DNA from: Sphingomonas sp.
GTDB taxonomy: Bacteria > Pseudomonadota > Alphaproteobacteria > Sphingomonadales > Sphingomonadaceae
DNA: 64,000 bases
Direction: 5' to 3'
Assembly: GCF_024508665.1 (NCBI RefSeq)
Contig: NZ_JANINP010000006.1
Span: 682,001 to 746,000, forward strand
The notes below the pieces were generated by a model. That model saw only the letters and a list, made by a program, of their open reading frames with translations. It searched no databases and was not told the DNA's origin. The position numbers and the translations under genes were made by a program. Below, piece after piece: positions 51,507-60,485 of this stretch (the stretch's first letter is position 1; each line of letters begins with the position of its first letter).

Positions 51507-52075
51507 AGCGGCCGCGCCCCGCCGACGATGTCGGCGCTTTCGGTCACTCCAAAATAGCGCCCGTCGAACGACGCCGGCGTATCCATCAGCAGGAACAGCT
51601 GGCGACCGCGCAGCCGCACGCAGCCCGACCACATCGGCATCGGCCGGCCCGCGCCATCGGCGGCCGACCGCTCGGCGATCCAGCGTCCGTTGACGAAGAT
51701 TTCCTGGCCGAGCGCGCAGACCTCGTCGCCCGCAGAGGCCACGACCCGCTTCACCAGCGGCACGTTCATCGGCAGGTAGCGGCGGGTCGCGGCGAGCCGC
51801 CGATACGGTTCCGGCACCCGCGCGACGACCATGTCGCCTGGCTCTGCGGGGGCACCCGGAGACACCGCGTAGAGGCCGATCGGCGCGCTGGCCGAGGCAT
51901 TCCAGACCAGCCGCGGGGCCGGAGGAAACACCGCGGTGGCGAGCAGCGCGACGCCGCCGATCGCGCCGATCGCTGCCCATCGGATCAGGCGTTTGCGCCG
52001 AGCCTTGGCCGCGCGCAGGGCGTCGCCCCAAGCGAGGAGCGGCGCGTCGCCGCTGGCATGCGAGCGCCGGTTCAT
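51494..52075 (-). CDS. traF: TraF-like S26 family signal peptidase
   Basis: ASAPIGLYAVSPGAPAEPGDMVVARVPE...MNVPLVKRVVASAGDEVCALGQEIFVNG...LRGRQLFLLMDTPASFDGRYFGV. Confidence 0.88.
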   Translation of the reverse strand: MNRRSHASGDAPLLAWGDALRAAKARRKRLIRWAAIGAIGGVALLATAVFPPAPRLVWNASASAPIGLYAVSPGAPAEPGDMVVARVPEPYRRLAATRRYLPMNVPLVKRVVASAGDEVCALGQEIFVNGRWIAERSAADGAGRPMPMWSGCVRLRGRQLFLLMDTPASFDGRYFGVTESADIVGGARPLWAR

Positions 52076-52302
52076 GCGCGCGGCTCCCGCCCGCCGCTGT
52101 CGCGGCTCCACGCGTCGAGATCGTCGATATGGTATTGGACGAAGCGGCAATGGCGGCGGAACGCCGGTCCCTTGCCCGCCCGCCGGAGCCGCTTCAGCGA
52201 CTTCGAAGAGATCTTGAGATAGGCGGCGGCCTGGTCGGTGGTGAGGAAGGGCGAGCCGCGCTTGGCGCGGCCTGCCCGGTCGATGTCGCTGTCGTCCTGC
52301 AT
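52072..52302 (-). CDS. Small HTH DNA-binding protein, excisionase/RdfS-like
   Basis: SPFLTTDQAAAYLKISSKSLKRLRRAGKGPAFRRHCRFVQYHIDDLDAWSRD; ATGA overlap with traF. Confidence 0.7.
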   Translation of the reverse strand: MQDDSDIDRAGRAKRGSPFLTTDQAAAYLKISSKSLKRLRRAGKGPAFRRHCRFVQYHIDDLDAWSRDSGGREPRA

Positions 52303-52428
52303 GCTGGTCGGGGTCCGTTGCTCGCGGCGGCGGAAGTGCCGGCGCGTCCCCGAGCATCCGGACCGGGACCCGCTGCGGGGAGTGTCGAAACGATTTCGCG
52401 TTCCGACACCCCCGCGAGCGCGGCCTTG

Positions 52429-52728
52429 TCAGCGCGACCAGATCAGCTTCCAGTCGCTGCCGTCGCCTTGGACGAGCTGGGCGTAGATCGGCGAAGGCAG
52501 CGAGGGATCGTCGAGCTTTAGGCTCAGATATTCGGTACCGGTCTCGCGCGCGGCCTTGGTCCAGCCTGCCCCGATCTCGACCGCACCGGCGAAGACGCGG
52601 GTGTCGGGTGCCTTGTCGTTGTCCCGCTCGACGGGGCGGATCGTCGCCTTGACGTTGAGGGTCAGGGTCCGGATCGAACCGGTGAAAACGCCGCTTTCGT
52701 CGCGGCTGAAGGTGCCAATCTGTGCCAT
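52429..52728 (-). CDS. DUF736 family protein
   Basis: [34 protein letters not shown]...[34 protein letters not shown]. Confidence 0.9.
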   Translation of the reverse strand: MAQIGTFSRDESGVFTGSIRTLTLNVKATIRPVERDNDKAPDTRVFAGAVEIGAGWTKAARETGTEYLSLKLDDPSLPSPIYAQLVQGDGSDWKLIWSR

Positions 52729-53091
52729 GATGTCATCTCCTTGATGCTCGCAAAGCCGCCCATCGCGGCCTCGACAGGCGGACACGGGCGGCAGCCAGGG
52801 CCGGCGATGCACCTGAAAGGCCGAAGCGAAGCGGAGGACGCGGGGACGCGGAGTTTCTTGGTCCGCGAGGAGGCGTGGCACACGCCGGGGAAGAAAGTTC
52901 GCGGCCCCGCGTTGTGGCGCCGGACGGCCTGCCGCAGGACGCCGTCGTCGAGAGGCCGAGGGTCGGATTTGCCTCCGCACAGGTGATTTACGCAGCGCGG
53001 AATGGCGGCTCCGACGCGACTCCATCACCGATTTCAGCGATCGACGGACCTACCGCGAGGTTCGAGAAATCCGCCGGAAGAGCCGACGCGC

Positions 53092-53119
53092 GTTACCCGA
53101 AATCGCGTCTCGGCTGTCT
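53092..53119 (+). promoter_or_regulatory. ECF-type promoter motif P1, upstream of the HU-ilvA-sigma operon
   Basis: GTTACC-N16-CTGTCT, -35 context GCGTTACCC; see ECF finding. Confidence 0.55.
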
Positions 53120-53181
53120 CGGGCAGGGTCGGCCCTGCCGTCCCTTGCGCGGGGCCGACGCCATCTTGGGGGATCAGCCGC

Positions 53182-53454
53182 ATGACCAGGAACGATATCG
53201 CCGACGCACTCGCCACGGCGCGGAACCTCAGCAAGGCGGAAGCGCGGACGATGGTCGCCGACGTGCTCGACGCGATCGCGGCGGGGGCCGCGAAAGGGGA
53301 AGTAGCGCTCGCCGGGTTCGGCAAGTTCAGCGTCACCCATCGTCCGGCGCGTGCCGGACGCAACCCGCGAACCGGGGAAGCGATGTTCGTCGCGGCTTCG
53401 CGCACCGTCCGGTTCCGCCCGGCGAAAGCGTTCAAGGATCGCGTCGCCGGCTGA
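53182..53454 (+). CDS. HU family DNA-binding protein
   Basis: MTRNDIADALATARNLSKAEARTMVADVLDAIAAGAAKGEVALAGFGKFSVTHRPARAGRNPRTGEAM. Confidence 0.9.
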   Translation: MTRNDIADALATARNLSKAEARTMVADVLDAIAAGAAKGEVALAGFGKFSVTHRPARAGRNPRTGEAMFVAASRTVRFRPAKAFKDRVAG

Positions 53455-53460
53455 CGGAAA

Positions 53461-54684
53461 ATGGAATTCGATCCGCCGTCTATCGGCGACATTCGCGCTG
53501 CCGCCGCGCGCCTGGAAGGCGCGATCCTCGACACGCCCTGCGTGCCGAGCGAGACGCTGTCGGCGATCACCGGCGCCCGGCTATTCCTCAAGTTCGAGAA
53601 CCTGCAGTTCACCGCGAGCTTCAAGGAACGCGGCGCGCTCAACAAGCTGCTGCTGACCGATCCGGCGATACGCGCGCGCGGCGTCTGCGCGATGTCGGCG
53701 GGCAATCACGCGCAGGGTGTCGCCTATCATGCCAAGCGGTTGGGCGTCCCCGCGACGATCGTGATGCCGCTCGGCACGCCGCTCACCAAGATCGCGCGGA
53801 CACGCGACCATGGCGCGCGGGTGGTGATCCACGGCGCCAATCTGAGCGATGCATTGACCCACGCGCACGACCTGGCGGTGGCCGATGGCCTCACCTTCAT
53901 CCATCCCTATGACGATCCGGCAGTGATCGCCGGACAGGGCACGATCGGCCTCGAAATCCTTTCCGCCGTGCCAAATCTCGACGCGATCCTCGTGCCGATC
54001 GGCGGCGGCGGGCTGATCTCGGGGATCGCGATCGCGGCCAAGACGATCAAGCCGAGCGTGCGCGTGATCGGGGTGCAGAGCGCCACCTATCCGTCGATGG
54101 CGCGCGCACTCGCGGGCGAGTTGGAGCCCTGCGCCGACGGCATGACCATCGCCGAAGGCATCGCGGTCAAGACCGCCGGCGGGCTGACGCGCGAGGTCGT
54201 GCGCGCCCTCGTCGACGACATCCTGCTGGTCGAGGAGAGCGCGATCGAGGCGGCGGTGGCGCTGCTGCTGTCGGTCGAGAAGACGGTGGCGGAAGGCGCG
54301 GGCGCGACGGGGCTCGCCGCGCTGCTCGCGCATCCCGGACGGTTCATGGGACAGCGCGTGGCGACGATTCTGACCGGCGGCAACATCGACCTGCGCGTGC
54401 TCGCCTCGGTCGCGATGCGCGAGCTGGTACGCTCGGCCAGATTGCTGCGCATCCAGGTGGCCGTGCCCGACGCGCCGGGCGGGCTGGCGCGGCTCGCGAC
54501 CGCCATCGGCGAAGCCGGTGCGAACATCGTCGATGTCGCGCACGACCGGCTGTCGCTTGCGCTCAATGCGAAGGGCACGGTCGTCGAGATCGTCGCGGAA
54601 GTGGAGAGCCGCGACCATGGCGAGGCGGTGCTCGCGGCGCTTCGCGAGCGCGGCTTCGAAGCGTTGCCGGTGGCGCTGCGGTGA
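53461..54684 (+). CDS. ilvA: Threonine ammonia-lyase (threonine dehydratase) with C-terminal ACT domain
   Basis: FENLQFTASFKERGALNKLL PLP lysine, GGGGLISGIAIAAK, C-terminal ACT. Confidence 0.9.
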   Translation: MEFDPPSIGDIRAAAARLEGAILDTPCVPSETLSAITGARLFLKFENLQFTASFKERGALNKLLLTDPAIRARGVCAMSAGNHAQGVAYHAKRLGVPATIVMPLGTPLTKIARTRDHGARVVIHGANLSDALTHAHDLAVADGLTFIHPYDDPAVIAGQGTIGLEILSAVPNLDAILVPIGGGGLISGIAIAAKTIKPSVRVIGVQSATYPSMARALAGELEPCADGMTIAEGIAVKTAGGLTREVVRALVDDILLVEESAIEAAVALLLSVEKTVAEGAGATGLAALLAHPGRFMGQRVATILTGGNIDLRVLASVAMRELVRSARLLRIQVAVPDAPGGLARLATAIGEAGANIVDVAHDRLSLALNAKGTVVEIVAEVESRDHGEAVLAALRERGFEALPVALR

Positions 54685-55334
54685 CCCTCGCCGCGCGCCG
54701 GAAGGTCGCCGAATGGGAAGACAGCGGACCGGGCGAACTACGGGCCGGGCCGCTGCTGTCGCTGATCGACTGCGCCGCGAGGCGCGGCACGACCGCGCGT
54801 CTTCTGGCCGAAGCCTGCCTGCCGCTCGAGCCGCGCCTGCGCGCATGGATCGCGCGGCGCGGGGTCGCGCCCGCCGACGTCGATGATGTGGTCCAGGACG
54901 TCTATCTGCGCGTCCTCAAGGCCGATCCGGGCGACGATGTCCGCAACTGGTTCGGCTATCTTTCGCGCGCGGCGTGGAGCGAGATCGTCGAGCGGCAGCG
55001 CCACGCCGCCTGCGTCCGGATCGAGCCGGTCGAGGGTCAAGTCCTTGCGGCATTCGCCGACCCGTCGCCGGGGGCGGTGGAGGCGGCGGAGGCGCGCGAG
55101 CGGCTGGCGCGCGTGGCGGCGGCAATGGATACGTTGTCCGAGAAGCGGCGGCTTGTCGTGCTGCTGCGGCGGCTGGATGAGGTCTCGCTCAAGGAGACCG
55201 CGGCAGCGATGGAACTGAGCCAGAGCGCGATCGAGAAGCATCTGCGCGCGGCATTGGCGGTGCTGGCGGAGGCCGATCCCGATCCGCACCGGCCACGAAA
55301 ATGGCGGCGCGCCAGCGCCGCCGAAAATTCCTGA
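54681..55334 (+). CDS. ECF-type RNA polymerase sigma factor
   Basis: DVDDVVQDVYLRVLKADPGDDVRNWFGYLSRAAWSEIVERQR (region 2), LKETAAAMELSQSAIEKHLRAALAVL (region 4); overlaps ilvA. Confidence 0.88.
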   Translation: MTLAARRKVAEWEDSGPGELRAGPLLSLIDCAARRGTTARLLAEACLPLEPRLRAWIARRGVAPADVDDVVQDVYLRVLKADPGDDVRNWFGYLSRAAWSEIVERQRHAACVRIEPVEGQVLAAFADPSPGAVEAAEARERLARVAAAMDTLSEKRRLVVLLRRLDEVSLKETAAAMELSQSAIEKHLRAALAVLAEADPDPHRPRKWRRASAAENS

Positions 55335-55395
55335 ACCGATACAGCGGGGCGACGTCGCGGGCGGTCCCGGCAGGGGCCGCCCGCGTGCCGGGCAG

Positions 55396-57135
55396 TCAGG
55401 CGGCGAGCTTCTCCGGCTCGTCTTCCGGGACGATCCGCGCGCCGCGCATCGCGGCGGCGACACTCGCGACCCCGCCCCGCGGGGTGTAGGCGGCGGGCGG
55501 GAAGCGCATCCAGCGCGGTACCCAACGCTCGACCTTGGCGCGTCCGTTCGTGCCGTCGAGGTGGTCGCGGGCAATCTGCTTCAGCGTCTTCGCCTTCTCG
55601 CCTTCGTTCGCCTTGGCGACGATATCGCCCGCGATCTCGGCGAGCAGCGCGGACGCCACCTCGCGGTCGCGGACCAGCTCGAACAGGCAGACATCGGCCT
55701 GCCACCAGTCGGCCATGTCGATACCGAGATGGCTCCCGACCGCATCGACGGCGGCGCTGCCGACCGCCAGCGTCTCACCCATCGCGACCGCAATAATGTC
55801 GAGCACGACACCATCGGGAAGCTCCAGCAGCCGGTGGAAGATCTGGCACAGGCCATGGTCGTCGCCGTTGCCGCCGGTGACGGTCGGTTCCTCCGGCGAA
55901 AGGCCGAGAACGGCGAGCACCGCGCGGCGATGCTCGTCGAACCGCACCTCGCCGGGCGAAGTCTCGACGCTCTCGCGAACATCGTCGTTGCGGGTCGATT
56001 GCGGGTCCGGGCGGACGCTCCATAGCGGCGATCCGGCGATCATGTGCGCGACCGCGAGCCGCAGCGCGACGCCGGGATGCCCGCACAGTGCCGCGCGCAC
56101 TGCGGCATGGCGGTGAAGGTCGATATAGCTGTTGAGCGCGCTGGTGATCTCGGCGCGGACGGGCTTCTCGGTCGCCGCAATCGGCTCGCCGCGTGCCGCG
56201 CGGCGAGCCTCGGCGCGGGTCAGATAGCCTTCGTGGAACACGACTTCTCCGTTGGTCCTGACATCGACATAGACGCGTCCGCCCTTGCGCTTCGCGGCCT
56301 TCTCATATTCCCAGCTGTCGAACCGCTCGGAAGGAGGCACGATCACGACATCGCTCCAGCCAGCCTCCAGATAGGCGGTGCGGCGCTCCTCGATGACCGC
56401 ATTCTGCGCGATCCAGAAAGCGTCGGCATCGGCGAAATAGCGGTCGTCGCCGAACAGGTCGGCGACCAGCGCGCCCTTGTAAGCCTCGACATCGAACAGC
56501 GCGTGGACGGCGCTGATCGACTGTCCGCCCAACAGCCACGCCTTCAACTGATGCCCGGTCGGGACATAGGCGTTTTTGTCGTCGAGCAGCGCCAGCCATG
56601 CGCGCTGCTGGGACTTGGACGCCATGGTCAGATGGCGGACAGTCGAACGGTCGATTTTCTCCTGCCGGTACAGGTCGCGGATGCGCGGCAGGAGGTTACC
56701 GAGCGCGAGCACGCGGCGGATGGTGAGGTCGGGAAGCCCGAAGGTTTCGGCGAGATCGGCGATCTCGCGGCCTTCCTTGACCAGCCGGGTGAAGGTTTCC
56801 CATTGGGTCACCTCGTCGGCGTCGAGCCTCGCCAAGTTCTCGATCATCGACGCCTCGATCGCGGCGGCGTCATCGCCCGCCGCGAGCACGCGGCACGGCA
56901 GCGGCTCGGCTTCGCCGGTCTCAGCGGCGACCAGCTGCGCGGCGTGAAAGCGCCGCGCGCCCGCGACGATCTCGTAATCGCCTTCGGTTTCGCAGGGGCG
57001 GACCAGCAGGGTCTGGATGACGCCGCGCTTGCGGATGGTGGGAAGGATGTCGCTGACATCGGGTGCCTTGCGGCTGTGCCGCATGTTGGTCTTGCTGACC
57101 GACAAGCGGTCCTGCGCTATGAACAAAAGGGTCAT
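55396..57135 (-). CDS. ParB/RepB/Spo0J-like partition protein
   Basis: IVAGARRFHAAQLVAAE, ALVEG-type VTQWETFTRLVKEGREIADLAETFGLPDLTIRRVLALGNLLP HTH. Confidence 0.88.
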   Translation of the reverse strand: MTLLFIAQDRLSVSKTNMRHSRKAPDVSDILPTIRKRGVIQTLLVRPCETEGDYEIVAGARRFHAAQLVAAETGEAEPLPCRVLAAGDDAAAIEASMIENLARLDADEVTQWETFTRLVKEGREIADLAETFGLPDLTIRRVLALGNLLPRIRDLYRQEKIDRSTVRHLTMASKSQQRAWLALLDDKNAYVPTGHQLKAWLLGGQSISAVHALFDVEAYKGALVADLFGDDRYFADADAFWIAQNAVIEERRTAYLEAGWSDVVIVPPSERFDSWEYEKAAKRKGGRVYVDVRTNGEVVFHEGYLTRAEARRAARGEPIAATEKPVRAEITSALNSYIDLHRHAAVRAALCGHPGVALRLAVAHMIAGSPLWSVRPDPQSTRNDDVRESVETSPGEVRFDEHRRAVLAVLGLSPEEPTVTGGNGDDHGLCQIFHRLLELPDGVVLDIIAVAMGETLAVGSAAVDAVGSHLGIDMADWWQADVCLFELVRDREVASALLAEIAGDIVAKANEGEKAKTLKQIARDHLDGTNGRAKVERWVPRWMRFPPAAYTPRGGVASVAAAMRGARIVPEDEPEKLAA

Positions 57136-57188
57136 GGTCTTGCTCCTTCATGGATGCCGGACCCCCGCCGGGGTCCGGCGGTGGTGGG

Positions 57189-57665
57189 TCATCCGGCCCC
57201 GTCTGTTTCTTGGGGGGACGCGTCGGGCGGCGGCCCGATCTCGTCGCGGGAGTTGGTGCCGGGGGCGACCCGGCGCAGCAGGGTTTCGGCCCAGAGAATC
57301 GACCCGGCGCGGCGGCTCCACGCCGTCCAAATCGACAGGCGGTGGCGTCCCTCGTAGGCCAGGTCGCGTTCGATACCGAGGCCGAACGGCAGCCGGACCG
57401 ATGCGATCTCCGACAGACTGAACGCGCCAAGCTCCGGACAGCCGAACCCGAGGTCGGCAAGGCCGAACAGGGTGTCATCGTCGTCGGCGAGTTCGGTCGC
57501 GAGCCATGTCGCCGCCCCGAGCGGATTGAACAGCTTGAGCACTGGGACCGGATCGAAGCGCTCGTCCTTCCGTTCGGCGGCGCGGCGGTTGCGATCCAGA
57601 GTCGCGCGCCTCTGGATCGCGTTCGCGCGCAGCGCGAAGCGAAGCTCGGGAGGCAGGAGGATCAT
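57189..57665 (-). CDS. DUF2958 domain protein
   Basis: MILLPPELRFALRANA...PVLKLFNPLGAATWLATELADDDDTLFGLADLGFGCPELGAFSLSEIASVRLPFGLGIERDLAY. Confidence 0.85.
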   Translation of the reverse strand: MILLPPELRFALRANAIQRRATLDRNRRAAERKDERFDPVPVLKLFNPLGAATWLATELADDDDTLFGLADLGFGCPELGAFSLSEIASVRLPFGLGIERDLAYEGRHRLSIWTAWSRRAGSILWAETLLRRVAPGTNSRDEIGPPPDASPQETDGAG

Positions 57666-58627
57666 GCCGCGATCCTCCGATCTGCCGTTGCCTCACCGGC
57701 TTCGCGATGCCGCGCCAGCAGCCAATCGGCGGCCTTGCTCGCCTGGCTCGCGGCGCGGAAAATGGCGCGATTGTCCTCGCGCAGCACCTCCAGCCAGCTT
57801 GCGATATAGTCTGCGTGGCGGACGGTCGGCACGATGCCGAGCGCGGCGCAGAGGAAGGCGGAACCGAGTTCGGCGCACAATTCCTCGCGGGCATAGCCCT
57901 TGGTCCCGAAGCCATTCGACAGGTCGCGCCCCAGCCGCTTCGAGTGACCGGTCGCGTGCGTCAGCTCGTGCAGGCAGGTCCGGTAATAGTTGACCTGCTC
58001 GAAGAAAGCGGGCTGCGGCGGCACCTGCACGAAGTCGGCGGACGGGACATAGAAAGCGCGCGATCCGCCGATCCGGAAATCGACGCCCGATGCCGCGATC
58101 ACTTCCTCGGCGACCGGGACGATCTCGCGTTCGGGGAGCGGCGCGGGGTCCAGCGCGAGGCCGGACCGCAGCCCCTCGCACTGCGCGATGTTGAACACGG
58201 TGAAGCGCTTGAGGAACGGCACGGCCTTGGGGTCGTCGCCGCTCGCCGAAGCCTTCGCCTTTTCCGCCTCGGGGATGAAGCGGTCGGCATAGACCACGGT
58301 CTGGCCGCGCTCGCCCTTGATGACGCTGCCGCCAGCTTCCCGCGCCTGCCGGAAGGTCAGCCAGCTTTGCGACGGATAGCCGTTGGCGATCACCGCGCCC
58401 CACAGCAGCAGGACATTCACGCCGGAATAGGACCGGCCGGTCAGCACATTGCGCGGCAGCGAGGGACCGGCGCACGCCGCGCCGCTCCACGGCTGGACCC
58501 ATGGGATGCGCCCCGCCTCCAGCTCGGAAATGATCCGCGCGGTTACCTCGTCATAGAGGTTCACGCGGGGTTCGCCGCTATCGGCAACAGCCTCGCCACG
58601 GGCACGGCGCTTCAATGATCGTGACAC
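57662..58627 (-). CDS. ardC: ArdC-type antirestriction protein / zincin-like metallopeptidase
   Basis: NLYDEVTARIISELEAGRIPWVQPWSG ssDNA-binding domain; HELTHATGHSKRLGRDL metallopeptidase motif. GTG start inferred. Confidence 0.85.
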   Translation of the reverse strand: MSRSLKRRARGEAVADSGEPRVNLYDEVTARIISELEAGRIPWVQPWSGAACAGPSLPRNVLTGRSYSGVNVLLLWGAVIANGYPSQSWLTFRQAREAGGSVIKGERGQTVVYADRFIPEAEKAKASASGDDPKAVPFLKRFTVFNIAQCEGLRSGLALDPAPLPEREIVPVAEEVIAASGVDFRIGGSRAFYVPSADFVQVPPQPAFFEQVNYYRTCLHELTHATGHSKRLGRDLSNGFGTKGYAREELCAELGSAFLCAALGIVPTVRHADYIASWLEVLREDNRAIFRAASQASKAADWLLARHREAGEATADRRIAA

Positions 58628-59212
58628 GATAGCCTCCAGACCCGCCCAAAAAGCCCCATGGCCTCCCCCGAGAGGCGGGGGTGGGCGGCGAGAAGCGACC
58701 AGAGGAGGCCCGGCTCCAGCGGCGCGCGCACCGTCAGGGCGCAATGCAATGAAGCACTCCGCGCACGCGGAGTTGCGCGGGCCGCGACGGGCCTCAGGCG
58801 GAAGCGCCGGCCACACCCGCCGACGAGGGAAGGCCCGCAAGGAACGCCGCCGCATCCGCGGGAGGCGGCGTCCACAGAATGCGCCATGCGATCGTTACCG
58901 GGAGGCCGAGACCCGCCCCGGCGGGGCTCGGGGCCGCATGAGCGGCCTAGAGCGCGGTCGCGGACGGCGAAGCGCGATGCACCGCGCCGAAGGCGCAAAT
59001 AGAAGACGCACCCTTGCAGGCGGCCGGCCAGCGTGGCGGCGTGCGCGCGCAACCGTGCGCCAGCCGCCGCCGCGCCACGGCCGCGCAAGCGTGCGCACGC
59101 GGGCCGAAACCAAATTGCGACCCCTGGCGGCAGCGCCGCGCCGCCAGAGTGCGCTCAATCTATTCCGCGTTCCTCCAGGCATCGCCGCCGTCCGCGAGGC
59201 GCCACTATTCGT

Positions 59213-59240
59213 GTTACCGGTTTGCGCATCCCGATTGTCT
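59213..59240 (+). promoter_or_regulatory. ECF-type promoter motif P2, upstream of the ACT-like ORF
   Basis: GTTACC-N16-TTGTCT. Confidence 0.4.
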
Positions 59241-59392
59241 GAGGCGCAGGAAGGGCAATCCCGCACCTGCACGAGCGTCATGACGACCGAAGCGTTCAAC
59301 CGGCGAATTACCACCTCGGCGCGACTTAGCGCCGGCGGTCTCGTGCGCCCTTGCCGGCGAGCCGCCACCCACTAGCAGCCGCCGGGCTTACC

Positions 59393-59440
59393 AAGTCCGG
59401 CCATACGTCCGCCCGTTCGGACGCCCGCTCGCCAGGACTT
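59393..59440 (+). promoter_or_regulatory. Leader hairpin overlapping the Shine-Dalgarno of the ACT-like ORF
   Basis: AAGTCCGGC...CGTCCGcccgttCGGACG...GCCAGGACTT; AGGA at 59434-59437 lies in the 3' arm, ATG at 59446. Confidence 0.45.
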
Positions 59441-59445
59441 GCCAC

Positions 59446-59766
59446 ATGACCAACGCCAACACCCCCGCGGTGCAGCCGCGCCGATTCAAGACCGCAACCC
59501 AACCCACCAAGACCCCCCGCAGCGAACTCGTGTCGCTGGAGATCGAAACCGACGACTGCCCCCAGGTGCTGCTGCGGATCCTCGGACTGATCGCCCGCGA
59601 CGGATCGATTCCGGCGACGATCGGCGCCACGCGATCGGACGATCGCATCGCCATCGCGATCGAACTCGACAGAGTGACGGAGACGGCCGGCGAGCGTATT
59701 GCGCTCAAGGTTTGCGAGCTGCCGACCGTGCGCAAGGTCTGGCTCGCCGGCCGACGGATCGACTAG
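59446..59766 (+). CDS. Small protein resembling a stand-alone ACT-like domain
   Basis: LVSLEIETDDCPQVLLRILGLIARDGSIPATIGATRSDDRIAIAIELDRVTETAGERIALKVCELPTVRKVWL. Confidence 0.65.
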   Translation: MTNANTPAVQPRRFKTATQPTKTPRSELVSLEIETDDCPQVLLRILGLIARDGSIPATIGATRSDDRIAIAIELDRVTETAGERIALKVCELPTVRKVWLAGRRID

Positions 59767-59793
59767 CCGAAGGCCGAGCCCAGCAGCAGGCAG

Positions 59794-60078
59794 CTATCGC
59801 ACCGAGCCGCGCACGCGATTGCGGGGAAGCGTGCCGAACGCCTCGATTGCGGCACCGAGGCCATCGCCGACGATCCAGCGCGCGCGGGCGAGATGGCTGT
59901 CCCAGCACGCCCGCGCCCGCTCCGCATCGATGACGGGATCGATCCCAAGGATGTCGAGCGCCCCTGCCAGCCAGTCGACCCCGGCGTCTGCCGCGTCGAG
60001 CAGTTCGGCATAGGTCAGGAGATTGCGCCGGTCATAGTCGAGGACCGAATCACTCGCGGGTGCGAGGCGATCAAGCAT
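59794..60078 (-). CDS. Hypothetical protein, divergent from the XRE regulator
   Basis: 94 aa ORF MLDRLAPASDSVLDYDRRNLLTYAELLDAADAGVDWLAGALDILGIDPVIDAERARACWDSHLARARWIVGDGLG; position and composition only. Confidence 0.45.
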   Translation of the reverse strand: MLDRLAPASDSVLDYDRRNLLTYAELLDAADAGVDWLAGALDILGIDPVIDAERARACWDSHLARARWIVGDGLGAAIEAFGTLPRNRVRGSVR

Positions 60079-60175
60079 GCATTGCTCGCGTCCGCCGCGG
60101 GACGGCGGACTTCACGGCAATCGGCGAGAACGACCGCGGCTGCTTGCTCCAATTGCTCCACATACGAAGTCTCAT

Positions 60176-60228
60176 ACATCAAGTTGGTGTAAGAACCAAT
60201 GCCGGTCAGGTTCACATCAAGTTGATGT
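60176..60228. promoter_or_regulatory. Two near-palindromic operator copies upstream of the XRE gene
   Basis: ACATCAAGTTGGTGT (60176-60190) and ACATCAAGTTGATGT (60214-60228), 38 bp centre to centre. Confidence 0.6.
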
Positions 60229-60237
60229 GGAGGACTG

Positions 60238-60477
60238 GTGGCACGAGGCATCCACGATAGTCGCTATCGCTGGGTGATCGAGCAGCTGATCGAAGCCCGG
60301 AAGCGTCAAGCGCTGACGCAGCAGGCCGTGGCCGACAAGCTCGGCAAGCCGCAGCAATATGTCTCCCGGTACGAGACCGGTGAGCGGCGGCTCGACATAT
60401 TCGAATATCTCGATGCCGCCGCCGCGCTCGAGATCGACGCGCTCGGCCTGATAGCGACCGCCCCGAAGACGCGCTGA
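60238..60477 (+). CDS. XRE-family HTH regulator (QseC-like candidate)
   Basis: EARKRQALTQQAVADKLGKPQQYVSRYETGERRLDIFEYLDAAAALEID. Confidence 0.85.
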   Translation: MARGIHDSRYRWVIEQLIEARKRQALTQQAVADKLGKPQQYVSRYETGERRLDIFEYLDAAAALEIDALGLIATAPKTR

Positions 60478-60485
60478 ACGGCCTG

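Noticed and set aside
58749-59375. 208-aa plus-strand ORF between ardC and the ACT-like ORF
   Set aside because: Extreme Arg content with no domain-like pattern; other frames are equally open because of GC bias.
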